Assembly (NCBI RefSeq): GCF_009928415.1
Contig: NZ_JAABNN010000009.1
Location: forward strand, 88,381 to 152,380
Length of the DNA: 64,000 nucleotides
Source of the DNA: Bacillus sp. USDA818B3_A
GTDB taxonomy: Bacteria; Bacillota; Bacilli; Bacillales; Cytobacillaceae
Direction: 5' to 3'
In this document: positions 23,210-32,385 of the stretch, piece after piece
How positions within the stretch are numbered: the stretch's first letter is position 1
How the letters are laid out: every line of letters starts with the position of its first letter
Notes under the pieces: generated by a model
Databases searched by the model: none
Told to the model about the DNA's origin: nothing
The model's input: the letters and a program-made list of their open reading frames with translations, nothing else
Translations under genes and position numbers: made by a program

Positions 23210-23434
23210 TTATTTATCTCCTGAATAGAAATGGCGGATGGAAAGAAGCATGGCATACGTTCCTGATGCCAGTCCCAAAAGCAGTCCGATTATTAAGAAA
23301 ATTGGTTCGGTACCCCAGTGCCGATCAAGCCATCTTCCGGCAAAAATACCTATGAGAATGGAGCCAACTAACTGGGAGACAATCGCGGACATTAACGCCA
23401 TTGCTTGCAATGGGTTGCGGTTATTTTGACGCAT
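23210..23434 (-). CDS. AtpZ/AtpI family protein
   Basis: A 74-residue protein with two hydrophobic helices (ALMSAIVSQLVGSILIGIFAGRWLD and PIFLIIGLLLGLASGTYAMLL), the layout of AtpZ-type proteins that precede atpI and act in c-ring assembly or Mg2+ transport. The ATG at 23434 has GGAGG ten bases upstream; an in-frame ATG 15 codons further upstream has no such site. First gene of the atp operon. Confidence 0.85.
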   Translation of the reverse strand: MRQNNRNPLQAMALMSAIVSQLVGSILIGIFAGRWLDRHWGTEPIFLIIGLLLGLASGTYAMLLSIRHFYSGDK

Positions 23435-23548
23435 AAAATCACATCCTCCATTCTTAAGAGAATGTCCATCGTTGGGCATTAAAAATTCATTTCATTAAAA
23501 CTATCTTTATATAGATATTTTTATATGAAAACCCTCTCATCCATACCC

Positions 23549-23577
23549 TTTGTAAGCATACAATAGCCACTTGTCAA
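23549..23577 (-). promoter_or_regulatory. Promoter of the ATP synthase operon
   Basis: On the minus strand TTGACA (23577-23572), a 17-bp spacer and TACAAA (23554-23549) lie about 115 bp upstream of the first atp gene. A second TTGACA-like hexamer directly precedes the first. The rest of the 440-bp gap (23435-23837) is AT-rich with no other feature seen. Confidence 0.5.
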
Positions 23578-23830
23578 TGTCAATGAATTTACGTGAAATA
23601 TACCACAATCATGTTAGGATTTTCCCTCTTTTGGGTACCATAGTCAATACTTTTATTTTATTGTAAATTTTGAAACTTTTTAGTCCAAAATGTGTCTATT
23701 TTGTGAACTTTTAATCAAATTTTAATCTAATCCTAATAAAAAAATTAGTTTACCTTGTTAATTCTGTGTTTTACGAAACGGCCTTTCAGATAAAATTAAT
23801 TAGTTTCACTGGGTTTAACTTCCACTATTT

Positions 23831-23870
23831 CAAAAAGAAGGCTAAGACTCTTTTTTCGTCTTAGCCTTGA
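23831..23870 (-). terminator. Terminator of the subtilisin gene
   Basis: On the minus strand an 11-bp perfect stem AAGGCTAAGAC / GTCTTAGCCTT is followed by CTTTTTG. It starts four bases after the stop codon. Confidence 0.8.
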
Positions 23871-23874
23871 AAAC

Positions 23875-26058
23875 CTATTCATCCCGGTGATCCACCGTAA
23901 TCATCGTCTCAATAAAGTCCTCTTTGCCAGCCTTCTTCGCGAACACTTTCACTAAATACGTTCCGGATGCCGGCAGCTGCTCCTTTGTAATTATTTTACG
24001 AAGCTGCCCTTTCTTCACATTTGTGATGGTGTCCAGATATCCAATAAAACGGTAATCCTCCGGGTTAAACAAGGCAATTCCAAATTCCTCCGCACCTCCG
24101 GGCAGATAGACTTCATAACGGTATTCACCCGGCCTGTCGCCATATGCAAAATCAAAGCCCATCACCCTTGGATAGCCTGGTTCTTCAAGAACATATAAAT
24201 ACGGAATCTGTATTTGCTTGGAACCGGCCTGAAGCTGCAGGAAACCATCATGAATCTTTCTATTAAAAACATGGGGGTCGATCTGGAGTTCGACTGACAC
24301 TTCCTTTGATTCCCCGGACTTAAGGGTAAAGGACAACGGAAACCGCCAGCTGACTCCTTCCACTTGGTGAGGTATTTGAAAGGAATACCGCTCTGCCTTT
24401 CCACTTTGATTTTCAATTTTCACTATCGCCTTATGGCTGTTGTTTTCATCATTATACTTTCCAAAGCGGAGGCTGCTTGGGGTAACGAGCGACGCGGTTT
24501 GGATCGCCTCATCAACCTGGATGCGGCCTGCCCCCTGCTCATATGTACGGTACAAGGTATTGGGCACTGGTCCAATCGGCTTGGCCGTATTCATTAGCGC
24601 TGCCTTAATCTGTGTTGGTGTCCAATCCGGATGGGCCTGCTTAATTAATGCACAAGCCCCTGCCACATGCGGTGCGGCCATACTTGTGCCTTGCAATGAT
24701 AAATAACCGCCTGGAATGGTTGAATTAATGGCCACCCCTGGCGCGACAATATCTGGCTTAATCTCCCAGCTTCCTGTCACCGGCCCCCGCGAGCTGAAGT
24801 CTGCCAGCCGGTCCCGCTCTTCTCGGACTGCTACCCTGGCACTTACCGATTGTTGTGAGATCTTTTTTTGTAATAACATTCCGTCTGTCTTGGCGAGTGC
24901 TCCGACGGGAATGTTTAAAGGAGTTTCGAGATTTCCCAGGAAGTTCCCGCTCAAATTATTGTAGATCAATACCGCCTTCGCTCCCGCTTCAAAAGCATTT
25001 TTTGCCTTCTCGGTAAAGGTTATTGTCCCGCGTTTCATCAGAACCAGTTTGCCCTGGACATTTTGGAGATCTTCTTTTCGTCCGATTCCCCCATTTGCCA
25101 ATTGCAGGGATCGGTCAAGCCCCCAATCAGATGAACCATCCATTGGCTGGATGCGGATTGGTTTCCTGCTTCCTTCTATTAATATTGAAGGGATTTCCAT
25201 CCTTGGTGTTGAAGCACCGACAGATATGGCCTTCGACGCAGTGCCTGGAGATCCCACCGTCCAAACATTCGGCCCGGAATTACCTGATGCCGCGACTGCA
25301 ACAATGCCTTTGTCGACTGCACGGTTAAGGGCGAGTGAGATAGGCAGGTCAGGTCCGTTGATTTCATTTCCTAGGGAAAGGTTAACGATATCCACTTTGT
25401 CTTTAATCGCCTGCTCAATCGCGGCGAGAACCTGTTCGGTGGTCCCCCCGCCGCCTGGTCCAAGGGCACGATAGGCGAGAATTTTAGCATCAGGTGCCAC
25501 GCCCTTTATTTTTCCATTGGCAGCAATAATGCCAGCCACATGGGTTCCGTGAATGGTCGCTTTCCCTACAGCGAGAGTTTCCATGGGATCCGTGTCATTG
25601 TCGACGAGGTCGTGACCCCCAATGTAATTGTTTTTTAAGTCAGGGTGGGTGTAATCGACTCCTGTATCGATTACACCCACCGTAATTCCCTTGCCGGAGA
25701 GGCGTTGATTGTTGTCGTCAAAATAACGGCGTACTTCTTCTCCGCCAATGATTTTGACGCTTTCTTCCGTTTCAGCCTGGTAGCTTGCGACAGGCGAGAC
25801 GGTGAGGGTCTGTTCTTGCTTACTCAGCTTTGCGATGGCCTCAGGGCTGCCTTCAATTGAAAAGCCATCAAGGGCTTCGTGGAAAATCCGGCGCAGCTTT
25901 ATTTCTCGATAGTCGCCGAGCAGACGTTTTATCTCCTGCTCTGATTGGGGCTGTTTCAGGATGACAATCGCAACCTTTGTCGTTTCAGGTATCGGTGGGT
26001 GAACGAGTATTGTTGAGGTAGTTTGTAAGGTAAGAAGGATGGATATGAGCCATTTCAT
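23875..26058 (-). CDS. Secreted subtilisin-like serine protease (S8, Vpr-like, with PA domain)
   Basis: A 727-residue precursor from the ATG at 26058 (GGGG upstream), starting with a signal peptide MKWLISILLTLQTTSTI. An inhibitor-I9-like propeptide covers ~25-95. The catalytic triad is intact: Asp131 (VGVIDTGVDY), His170 (HGTHVAG) and Ser458 (GTSMAAPHV), with oxyanion Asn259 (AASGNSGP). A protease-associated domain is inserted at about 305-410. The last ~240 residues form beta-rich domains without an LPXTG anchor. This matches Vpr-type minor extracellular proteases. It stands alone between atp and upp, a position not occupied by a protease in B. subtilis as I recall. Confidence 0.9.
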   Translation of the reverse strand: MKWLISILLTLQTTSTILVHPPIPETTKVAIVILKQPQSEQEIKRLLGDYREIKLRRIFHEALDGFSIEGSPEAIAKLSKQEQTLTVSPVASYQAETEESVKIIGGEEVRRYFDDNNQRLSGKGITVGVIDTGVDYTHPDLKNNYIGGHDLVDNDTDPMETLAVGKATIHGTHVAGIIAANGKIKGVAPDAKILAYRALGPGGGGTTEQVLAAIEQAIKDKVDIVNLSLGNEINGPDLPISLALNRAVDKGIVAVAASGNSGPNVWTVGSPGTASKAISVGASTPRMEIPSILIEGSRKPIRIQPMDGSSDWGLDRSLQLANGGIGRKEDLQNVQGKLVLMKRGTITFTEKAKNAFEAGAKAVLIYNNLSGNFLGNLETPLNIPVGALAKTDGMLLQKKISQQSVSARVAVREERDRLADFSSRGPVTGSWEIKPDIVAPGVAINSTIPGGYLSLQGTSMAAPHVAGACALIKQAHPDWTPTQIKAALMNTAKPIGPVPNTLYRTYEQGAGRIQVDEAIQTASLVTPSSLRFGKYNDENNSHKAIVKIENQSGKAERYSFQIPHQVEGVSWRFPLSFTLKSGESKEVSVELQIDPHVFNRKIHDGFLQLQAGSKQIQIPYLYVLEEPGYPRVMGFDFAYGDRPGEYRYEVYLPGGAEEFGIALFNPEDYRFIGYLDTITNVKKGQLRKIITKEQLPASGTYLVKVFAKKAGKEDFIETMITVDHRDE

Positions 26059-26111
26059 ATGTGGAATCCCCTTTTTTCTCATAGCGTGGTCGTTACGGGG
26101 ATAAAATATTC

Positions 26112-26235
26112 AGAACAAAAGCGCAAGCGCCTTGGTCAGCCCCGACAAGCACAAGACAAGACGGCCGGAAGGTTGCCTTTTAACCTTTTGGACGGCTTGG
26201 CTTGTGACCTCGAGGGGCTAGGCGCTGGAGCTCGA
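26112..26235. repeat. ~120-bp palindromic intergenic repeat
   Basis: A long imperfect inverted repeat: the left arm begins AGCGCCTTGGTCAGCCCC (26127 onward) and the right arm ends GAGGGGCTAGGCGCT (26212-26226), with inner arms CAAGC/GCTTG and AAGGTT/AACCTT around the centre. It would fold into one long cruciform. I recall very similar sequences scattered between genes of many Bacillus genomes. It lies between the subtilisin gene and the upp terminator. Confidence 0.75.
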
Positions 26236-26241
26236 CAATCG

Positions 26242-26269
26242 AAAAAAAAGCCGGGCATCCTGCCCGACT

Positions 26270-26270
<1 letters not shown>
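26242..26270 (-). terminator. Terminator of upp
   Basis: On the minus strand CGGGCA / TGCCCG-type stem with a short loop followed by CTTTTTTTTC; it begins at the upp stop codon. Confidence 0.8.
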
Positions 26271-26917
<647 letters not shown>

Positions 26918-26939
26918 TTATAAAATTAATCATCGCCTC

Positions 26940-26968
26940 ATTTTACAGAAAAATGACCTGCAGAGCAA
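26940..26968 (-). promoter_or_regulatory. Possible promoter of upp
   Basis: TTGCTC, a 17-bp spacer and TAAAAT on the minus strand, ending about 40 bp before the upp start. The -10 matches well and the -35 poorly. Confidence 0.35.
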
Positions 26969-27111
26969 CTCTTGTCCTTTCCTTATTGTAGATACAAAAT
27001 AGCGTGAATTTTTCCTCTAATACTATTGCCACAGGGCCGGTCTTCGAAACTTTATTCTTTGTATACTATTTATGAAATATTCGTGACAGCGTGGATGCTT
27101 TTGAAGGGGTA

Positions 27112-27147
27112 AAAAAATCGGCCTCCATCTAGGATGAGGACCGATTG
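27112..27147 (-). terminator. Terminator of glyA
   Basis: On the minus strand AATCGG-CCTC / GAGG-CGATT stem followed by TTTTTTT, about 17 bp after the glyA stop. Confidence 0.8.
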
Positions 27148-27163
27148 CTTGAGACTAATAATA

Positions 27164-28405
27164 TTAATACTCTGGATATAAAGTAAATTTACTTGTTAAT
27201 GCTTCTACACGTCCACGTGCTTCTGCCAGCTTAGCTTCGTCTTCGTGGTTCTTCAATGTAAAGGCGATAATCGATGCGATTTCGTCCATATCCGCTAAAC
27301 CAAAGCCGCGGCTAGTAACAGCTGCTGTACCGATACGTACTCCACTAGTAACAAATGGGCTGTTTTGGTCAAATGGAATCGTGTTTTTATTAACCGTAAT
27401 GCCGACCTCGTCCAAAACGTGCTCCGCCACTTTACCTGTTAATCCAAGGCTTGTTACGTCAACCAATAATAAATGATTGTCTGTACCGCCAGAAACAATC
27501 TTTAAGCCTTCATTTTGCAAGCTTTCCGCTAAACGGCCAGCATTGGAAATAATATTGGCAGCATACTCTTTAAAGCTGTCCTGCAGTGCTTCACCGAAAG
27601 CAACGGCCTTCGCTGCGATTACGTGCATTAGAGGTCCGCCTTGAATACCAGGGAAGATCGACTTATCGATTTTCTTACCGAACTCTTCTTTGCAAAGAAT
27701 CATCCCGCCGCGAGGTCCGCGTAATGTTTTGTGTGTAGTGGTGGTAACAAAATCAGCGTATGGAACTGGGTTTTGGTGTAAACCTGCAGCAACAAGTCCA
27801 GCGATGTGGGCCATGTCGACCATTAGGTACGCACCCACTTCATCAGCAATTTCACGGAATTTAGCAAAGTCAATTGCACGCGGGTATGCGCTCGCACCTG
27901 CAACGATTAGTTTTGGCTTATGAGTTAATGCTTTTTCACGGACATCATCGTAGTTAATGCGGTGAGTTGTTTCATCTACACCGTATTCAACGAAATTATA
28001 TTGAATACCACTGAAGTTTACCGGACTTCCGTGTGTTAAATGTCCGCCATGAGATAGGTTCATACCAAGAACGGTATCGCCCTGCTCGAGGATGGTGAAG
28101 TAAACAGCCATATTGGCTTGTGCCCCTGAATGCGGCTGAACGTTTACGTATTCCGCACCGAAAATTTCTTTTGCACGATCACGGGCTAAGTCTTCAACTA
28201 TATCAACATATTCACAACCGCCATAATAACGGCGTGATGGATATCCTTCTGCATACTTGTTAGTTAATACAGAACCTTGTGCTTCCATAACAGCTTCACT
28301 TACAAAATTTTCTGACGCAATTAATTCAATTTTAGAACGCTGACGTCCTAATTCCTGTTGAATCGCTTTAAACACTTGTTCATCCGCTTGAGGCAAATGC
28401 TTCAT
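27164..28405 (-). CDS. glyA: Serine hydroxymethyltransferase
   Basis: A 413-residue PLP enzyme interconverting serine plus tetrahydrofolate and glycine plus methylene-tetrahydrofolate. The PLP lysine is in [15 protein letters not shown]; other blocks are [17 protein letters not shown] and [17 protein letters not shown] precedes the ATG. Possible PurR boxes lie upstream. No glycine riboswitch was seen. Confidence 0.98.
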   Translation of the reverse strand: MKHLPQADEQVFKAIQQELGRQRSKIELIASENFVSEAVMEAQGSVLTNKYAEGYPSRRYYGGCEYVDIVEDLARDRAKEIFGAEYVNVQPHSGAQANMAVYFTILEQGDTVLGMNLSHGGHLTHGSPVNFSGIQYNFVEYGVDETTHRINYDDVREKALTHKPKLIVAGASAYPRAIDFAKFREIADEVGAYLMVDMAHIAGLVAAGLHQNPVPYADFVTTTTHKTLRGPRGGMILCKEEFGKKIDKSIFPGIQGGPLMHVIAAKAVAFGEALQDSFKEYAANIISNAGRLAESLQNEGLKIVSGGTDNHLLLVDVTSLGLTGKVAEHVLDEVGITVNKNTIPFDQNSPFVTSGVRIGTAAVTSRGFGLADMDEIASIIAFTLKNHEDEAKLAEARGRVEALTSKFTLYPEY

Positions 28406-28473
28406 CCTAAATCCCCCTTTTATGTTCTAACCATTAAATTCAAAATTCGAAAATTCCTTCTTCATTCTAACAC

Positions 28474-28549
28474 ATCTTTCGGATTTTGCCACTATAAACT
28501 CTATAAAAATAGAATAAAAGGTGCCTGTCACCATTAATAACCGAACAAT
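28474..28549. promoter_or_regulatory. Possible PurR boxes upstream of glyA
   Basis: ATAACCGAACAAT (28537-28549, plus strand) fits the PurBox consensus AWWWCCGAACWWT exactly, and AAATCCGAAAGAT (28486-28474, minus strand) fits with one mismatch. They are in inverted orientation, but about 58 bp apart rather than the usual 16-17 bp, and the first falls inside a repeat element, so the call is tentative. Confidence 0.35.
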
Positions 28550-28581
28550 AGTGGTAATGGTGACGTTCCCATTACCACTAT
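28520..28581. repeat. GGTGCCTGTCACC repeat and hairpin after ywlG
   Basis: GGTGCCTGTCACC at 28520-28532 is paired, 39 bp on, with a degenerate GGTGACGTTCC at 28559. A separate perfect 13-bp stem ATAGTGGTAATGG / CCATTACCACTAT overlaps the ywlG stop codon and could help terminate transcription. Confidence 0.7.
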
Positions 28582-29144
28582 GAGCAGCTTTCATTTGGAG
28601 TGTTTTTCTCGTACACGGCGCGGGCGCCGCCGATGAGTTTTGGCCGTGCTTTTGCCAGGGTAACGAGGGCATGTCCGACCTTTTTTTGTTTGACGCGGAC
28701 AGGTACGGCGACATGTTTTAGATGCATGCCGATCAGCGTTTGACCAATGTCTATCCCCGCCTCCGCCTTCACGAACTCCACTACCACTGCATCATTTAGC
28801 GCATTAAAAGCATATGTAGCCATCGCACCGCCAGCCTTACGGACAGGAACAACAGACACTTCTTCATAACCCCGCTGCTCCGCAGCCGAACGTTCCAGGA
28901 CCAGCGCCCTGTTTAAGTGCTCGCAGCATTGAAACGCAAGTTGAACACCAGTCTCTTCCTGAAGCTTTCTCAGCTGCCGGAAAATCATTTCCGCCACGTC
29001 TACGGTCCCGGCGGTACCAATTCGTTCGCCGATCACCTCACTGGTACTGCAGCCGATCACAAGCAGCTGACCCGGCTTTAATCCAGCTGTTTGTGAATAT
29101 TCAGTTACTATTTCTTCCAGCTCTTTTTCCCATTCTTTAATCAT
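28578..29144 (-). CDS. ywlG: TIGR01440/UPF0340 family protein
   Basis: A 188-residue protein of the YwlG family, with GQLLVIGCSTSEVIGERIGTAG near the N-terminus and IGMHLKHVAVPVR near the C-terminus. Function unknown; it is conserved between rpiB and glyA in Bacillus. The ATG at 29144 (MIKEWEKELEEIVTEYSQ) follows AAGAAGGG by eight bases and just clears the end of rpiB, so I prefer it to an upstream in-frame codon at 29210. Confidence 0.88.
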   Translation of the reverse strand: MIKEWEKELEEIVTEYSQTAGLKPGQLLVIGCSTSEVIGERIGTAGTVDVAEMIFRQLRKLQEETGVQLAFQCCEHLNRALVLERSAAEQRGYEEVSVVPVRKAGGAMATYAFNALNDAVVVEFVKAEAGIDIGQTLIGMHLKHVAVPVRVKQKKVGHALVTLAKARPKLIGGARAVYEKNTPNESCS

Positions 29145-29160
29145 AAGCCATACCCTTCTT

Positions 29161-29607
29161 TCAGAGGTGCTTATTTTCGTACTCAGTAATTTTTCCAATT
29201 CGGTTCGCATGGCGGCCGCCTTCGAATTCTCCTGTCAGCCAAATCTCAGCGATATCCCGAGCCAGCCCTGGACCAATGACGCGCTCACCCATTGCAAGCA
29301 TATTGGTATCATTGTGGGCGCGTGTTGCCCGTGCACTAAAGGTGTCATGTACAAGGGCACAGCGGATGCCTTTCACCTTGTTTGCGGCGATACTCATCCC
29401 AATTCCCGTTCCACAAATTAAAATTCCTCGATCAAACTCACCGCTTGCTACTTTTTCAGCCACTGGCAGTGCATAATCCGGAAAATCTACTGATGTTTCA
29501 CAATCACAGCCAAAATCAACGTACTCAATCTGTAGCTCTTCTAGTAATTTCGCAATTTCCTTACGAATATTCACACCGCCATGGTCTGACGCTAATGCCA
29601 CTTTCAT
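29161..29607 (-). CDS. rpiB: Ribose-5-phosphate isomerase B
   Basis: A 148-residue RpiB/LacA/LacB-type isomerase: ALASDHGGVNIRKEI at the N-terminus, the catalytic Cys in GILICGTGIGMSIAANK and HDTFSARATRAHNDTNML. It interconverts ribose 5-phosphate and ribulose 5-phosphate in the pentose phosphate pathway. The ATG at 29607 follows AGGAGG; upstream in-frame codons lack a site. Confidence 0.93.
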   Translation of the reverse strand: MKVALASDHGGVNIRKEIAKLLEELQIEYVDFGCDCETSVDFPDYALPVAEKVASGEFDRGILICGTGIGMSIAANKVKGIRCALVHDTFSARATRAHNDTNMLAMGERVIGPGLARDIAEIWLTGEFEGGRHANRIGKITEYENKHL

Positions 29608-29784
29608 GTATAAATCCTCCTGTTCTTTTTCCAAAAATTCAAACAATCCATTTTGCACTCTCCCCCCATTCAACCGATGCGTGTATCTGCGTGCATCATC
29701 TATTGGGGAATCTGCTTTCATTTTGACATACTAGCATAAAAATATAAAGCAGAAACGTTCATTCTTTCATCCATTAGAGGTGCA

Positions 29785-29816
29785 AAATAAAAGCCCTCTT
29801 TTTTGGAAGAGAGCCG
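29785..29816 (-). terminator. Terminator after ywlE
   Basis: On the minus strand GGCTCTCTT / AAGAGGGCT stem followed by TTTATTTT, about 55 bp after the ywlE stop. Confidence 0.6.
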
Positions 29817-29870
29817 TACTTTTTATGGATATATTTCTCAAAGAAAGAGGATGTCATTCAGGAGACTTCC

Positions 29871-30311
29871 TTACTTGTTTAGTTTTTTGATCGCCTTGTT
29901 GATTAGTTCTTCTAACTCACGGTAAGTTTCTTGGTACATTTCAAGACTCCCGCCATACGGGTCGACAACATCCTGACTGCCGGGTTCACCGGTATATTCC
30001 TTTAAGGTAAATACCTTCATGACCGCATGAGGAAATTGCTGCTGAATGGCAAACTTATGGGAACTTGTCATCGTTAAAATGAGATCTGCCCACTCCACCG
30101 CAGCCGCCGTCAACATTTGTGAGCGATGATTGTGTGAGATTTGCTTGTCATCAAGCACCTGTTTAGCATGAGTGGATGCCTCACTGCCATTGGCGGCATA
30201 AATGCCTGCCGACATTACCTCAACTTCACCGGGTTTTTTATTTTTTAATATCGCTTCAGCCATCGGACTTCTGCATGTATTTCCTGTACAAACAAACAAA
30301 ACATGCTGCAA
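29871..30311 (-). CDS. ywlE: Low-molecular-weight protein arginine phosphatase
   Basis: A 146-residue LMW-PTP-fold enzyme. The catalytic loop CTGNTCRSPMAE has threonine after the glycine-asparagine, the residue linked to arginine over tyrosine specificity in YwlE. The general acid Asp is in VVDPYGGSLEMY. It removes phosphoarginine marks placed by McsB. The start is TTG at 30311 with AAGGGGG upstream. Confidence 0.92.
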   Translation of the reverse strand: MQHVLFVCTGNTCRSPMAEAILKNKKPGEVEVMSAGIYAANGSEASTHAKQVLDDKQISHNHRSQMLTAAAVEWADLILTMTSSHKFAIQQQFPHAVMKVFTLKEYTGEPGSQDVVDPYGGSLEMYQETYRELEELINKAIKKLNK

Positions 30312-30437
30312 TCTGCTCGCCCCCTTACCTTAAAAATTTTACCCCTAAATTTTAAAAATGAACCGGCTGTTCTTAAAAATTTACCAATTCCATTCTAGCA
30401 CATTTAGGATGGCTTTTTAAAAGATTGGCAGGGTTCT

Positions 30438-30995
30438 TTACCAAAAAGGTGCCAGAAGTTTCAAACCAAAGGCAAGCAAGATGGTTCCGCCTAAAGCCTC
30501 GCTATAGGTCCCAAGCCAGCCTTGCACTTTTCTGCCGAGTAAAAGACCAGCCCATGTTTGCACGGCTGCCACTAAACCAAAGCAGAGAATAACCATAAAG
30601 GTTTTGGCCCCGTAGATACCCAAGGTCAAACCAACCGAGAAACTATCAAGACTCACACTTAATGCAAATAACAGCAAGCCGAAGCCCACTGGAGTGATCA
30701 CCTTTGCTTCTTCTTTTCTCATGGTCGACCAAATCATCTGCACCCCTAGAACAATGAGGAGCAGCCCGCCAATGAGGGTAGCGAATGTGCCGAATTTCTC
30801 TGATAGAAATTTGCCGGCAAGCAGGCCTAAGAGCGGCATCCATACATGGAATAAGCCAATCGTCAGGCCGATGTTAAAAATTTTCCTCAGCCGCAGTTTG
30901 TACATTCCCATGCCAAGCCCAACCGAGAAGGCATCCATACCAAGTGCAAATGCCATTAATATTAGTGTCAGTAGTTCGCCAGCCATTTCTGACAT
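30438..30995 (-). CDS. mntP: Manganese efflux pump MntP
   Basis: A 185-residue protein of six helices in two repeats, each with the acidic motif: [13 protein letters not shown] and [12 protein letters not shown]. These aspartates are needed for Mn2+ export in the family. Corresponds to B. subtilis YwlD by position. In that family the gene is often under a Mn-sensing riboswitch; I see no such structure in the short gap upstream. An alternative ATG three codons in is possible. Confidence 0.9.
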   Translation of the reverse strand: MSEMAGELLTLILMAFALGMDAFSVGLGMGMYKLRLRKIFNIGLTIGLFHVWMPLLGLLAGKFLSEKFGTFATLIGGLLLIVLGVQMIWSTMRKEEAKVITPVGFGLLLFALSVSLDSFSVGLTLGIYGAKTFMVILCFGLVAAVQTWAGLLLGRKVQGWLGTYSEALGGTILLAFGLKLLAPFW

Positions 30996-31084
30996 TTCTC
31001 CCTCGCCCCCTTGGACTAACTATCCTAGCCTATGCACGTCCAAACGGATTTAGAAGCGGGTATTTTTGATAGGATTGAGCAAAT

Positions 31085-31117
31085 AAAAAACACCAGCTCC
31101 CCCTAAGGAGATGCTGA
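31085..31117 (-). terminator. Terminator after ywlC
   Basis: On the minus strand CAGCATCTCC / GGAGCTGGTG stem followed by TTTTTTATTT, immediately after the gene. Confidence 0.75.
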
Positions 31118-31119
31118 TG

Positions 31120-32163
31120 CTATTCGGTAATTAGTTTATTGCCCGCTGCTTTTTGCAGACGGTTCATGATCGCGTGCCCGACGCCTTCATTCGGAAAAAT
31201 TTCGCTAAAAATAAGATCGACCTTTCCTTGATTGAAACTGCGCAATGTATCATAAAGATTAGCTGCCACTGTTTCAAGCTCGGCTCTTCTTCCGCATGAT
31301 TGAACCTGATCGGCCTGATAGAAACTGTGATTTTCCTCCGTCGTCAATACCCCTACACGAAGCCCTTCGGCCCGCTTTTCTGAAACTAACTTTTGAAGGA
31401 ACTCCTTAGGTCCGGCTACCATATATAACGGAGCATTCGGCGCGTAATGGGTATATTTCATGCCAGGCGCCTTTGGACGCGCTGCCTGGTCCTTTAAAGC
31501 GGCATCTTCATGAACCTCGCCGGCCACTGACTCAAGCTGCTCTTTTGTTACACCACCAGGCCTCAAGATTACAGGTATCCCTTCGGTGCAATCGACAACT
31601 GTTGATTCAACCCCCACACCTGTCGCACCTGCGTCCAGTACACCGGCAATTTTTCCATTTAAATCATCCAGCACATGCTCGGCCTTTGTCGGACTCGGCT
31701 TCCCCGAACTGTTTGCACTGGGAGCGGCAATTGGAAGATTACATGTTTTCAACAGTGCTAATGCCACTGGGTGATCCGGCATCCTCACACCAACCGAGTT
31801 TAGCCCAGCCGTTGCTTTCTCGGAAAGAACGCCTTCTTTCTTTTTAAAAATAATCGTCAGCGGCCCAGGCCAAAAGGCATCCATCAATTTTGCCGCAGAC
31901 TCCGGAACTTCCGTTACAAATCTACTAAGCTGTGTGCGGTCGGCGATGTGAATAATTAACGGATTATCCCCCGGCCGTCCTTTCGCCGCAAAGATTTTGG
32001 CCACTGCTTCATCACTTTCCGCATTTCCCCCAAGGCCATAAACGGTCTCTGTCGGCAGGGCCACGACTTCATTTTTTCTTAAAAAATTAGCGGCATCCAC
32101 AATCTGTGGATTACTTTCAAGATTATCCACAGATTTATCCACTATCCAAACATTTGTGTTCAT
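31120..32163 (-). CDS. ywlC: L-threonylcarbamoyladenylate synthase (Sua5/YwlC)
   Basis: A 347-residue Sua5-type enzyme that makes threonylcarbamoyl-AMP for the t6A modification of tRNAs reading ANN codons. The YrdC domain covers ~20-215 (VVALPTETVYGLGG, IFAAKGRPGDNPLIIHI, PSANSSGKPSPT, VESTVVDCTEG) and the C-terminal Sua5 domain from ~240 (APGMKYTHYAPNAPLY). The first 20 codons and the Shine-Dalgarno sequence overlap a cluster of DnaA boxes. Confidence 0.95.
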   Translation of the reverse strand: MNTNVWIVDKSVDNLESNPQIVDAANFLRKNEVVALPTETVYGLGGNAESDEAVAKIFAAKGRPGDNPLIIHIADRTQLSRFVTEVPESAAKLMDAFWPGPLTIIFKKKEGVLSEKATAGLNSVGVRMPDHPVALALLKTCNLPIAAPSANSSGKPSPTKAEHVLDDLNGKIAGVLDAGATGVGVESTVVDCTEGIPVILRPGGVTKEQLESVAGEVHEDAALKDQAARPKAPGMKYTHYAPNAPLYMVAGPKEFLQKLVSEKRAEGLRVGVLTTEENHSFYQADQVQSCGRRAELETVAANLYDTLRSFNQGKVDLIFSEIFPNEGVGHAIMNRLQKAAGNKLITE

Positions 32164-32385
32164 AGTTATCCACCTTTATTGAAAACATGACTAATATCGA
32201 ATTTTGGCGAATTTACACGGAAAAACTCCTATCTCTTCACCTATTACGTTTGAAAGTATAAGAGAAGGTGGGTATAAAAACAAGTTTTATCCACAAATTG
32301 TGTATAAGTTTTCGAAAAAAGTGGATAACTTTGTGGATTAATCCACAACTATAAAGAAAATTTTAAAAATAATGAGTTATCCACA
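32105..32385. promoter_or_regulatory. DnaA-box cluster at the start of ywlC
   Basis: Three exact TTATCCACA boxes (32123-32131, 32287-32295, 32377-32385) and at least seven single-mismatch boxes on both strands (32105-32113, 32135-32143, 32166-32174, 32299-32307, 32320-32328, and the overlapping palindrome TGTGGATTAATCCACA at 32332-32347) fall within 281 bp. I recall the B. subtilis ywlC upstream region as one of the few chromosomal DnaA-binding clusters outside oriC. One box overlaps the ywlC ribosome binding site. Confidence 0.85.

Noticed and set aside
28406..28577. Glycine riboswitch ahead of glyA
   Set aside because: No conserved aptamer sequence or tandem structure could be found; the gap holds repeats and possible PurR boxes.
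28427..28714. 95-codon minus-strand open frame upstream of glyA
   Set aside because: Overlaps ywlG in another frame and runs through repeats and promoter signals.
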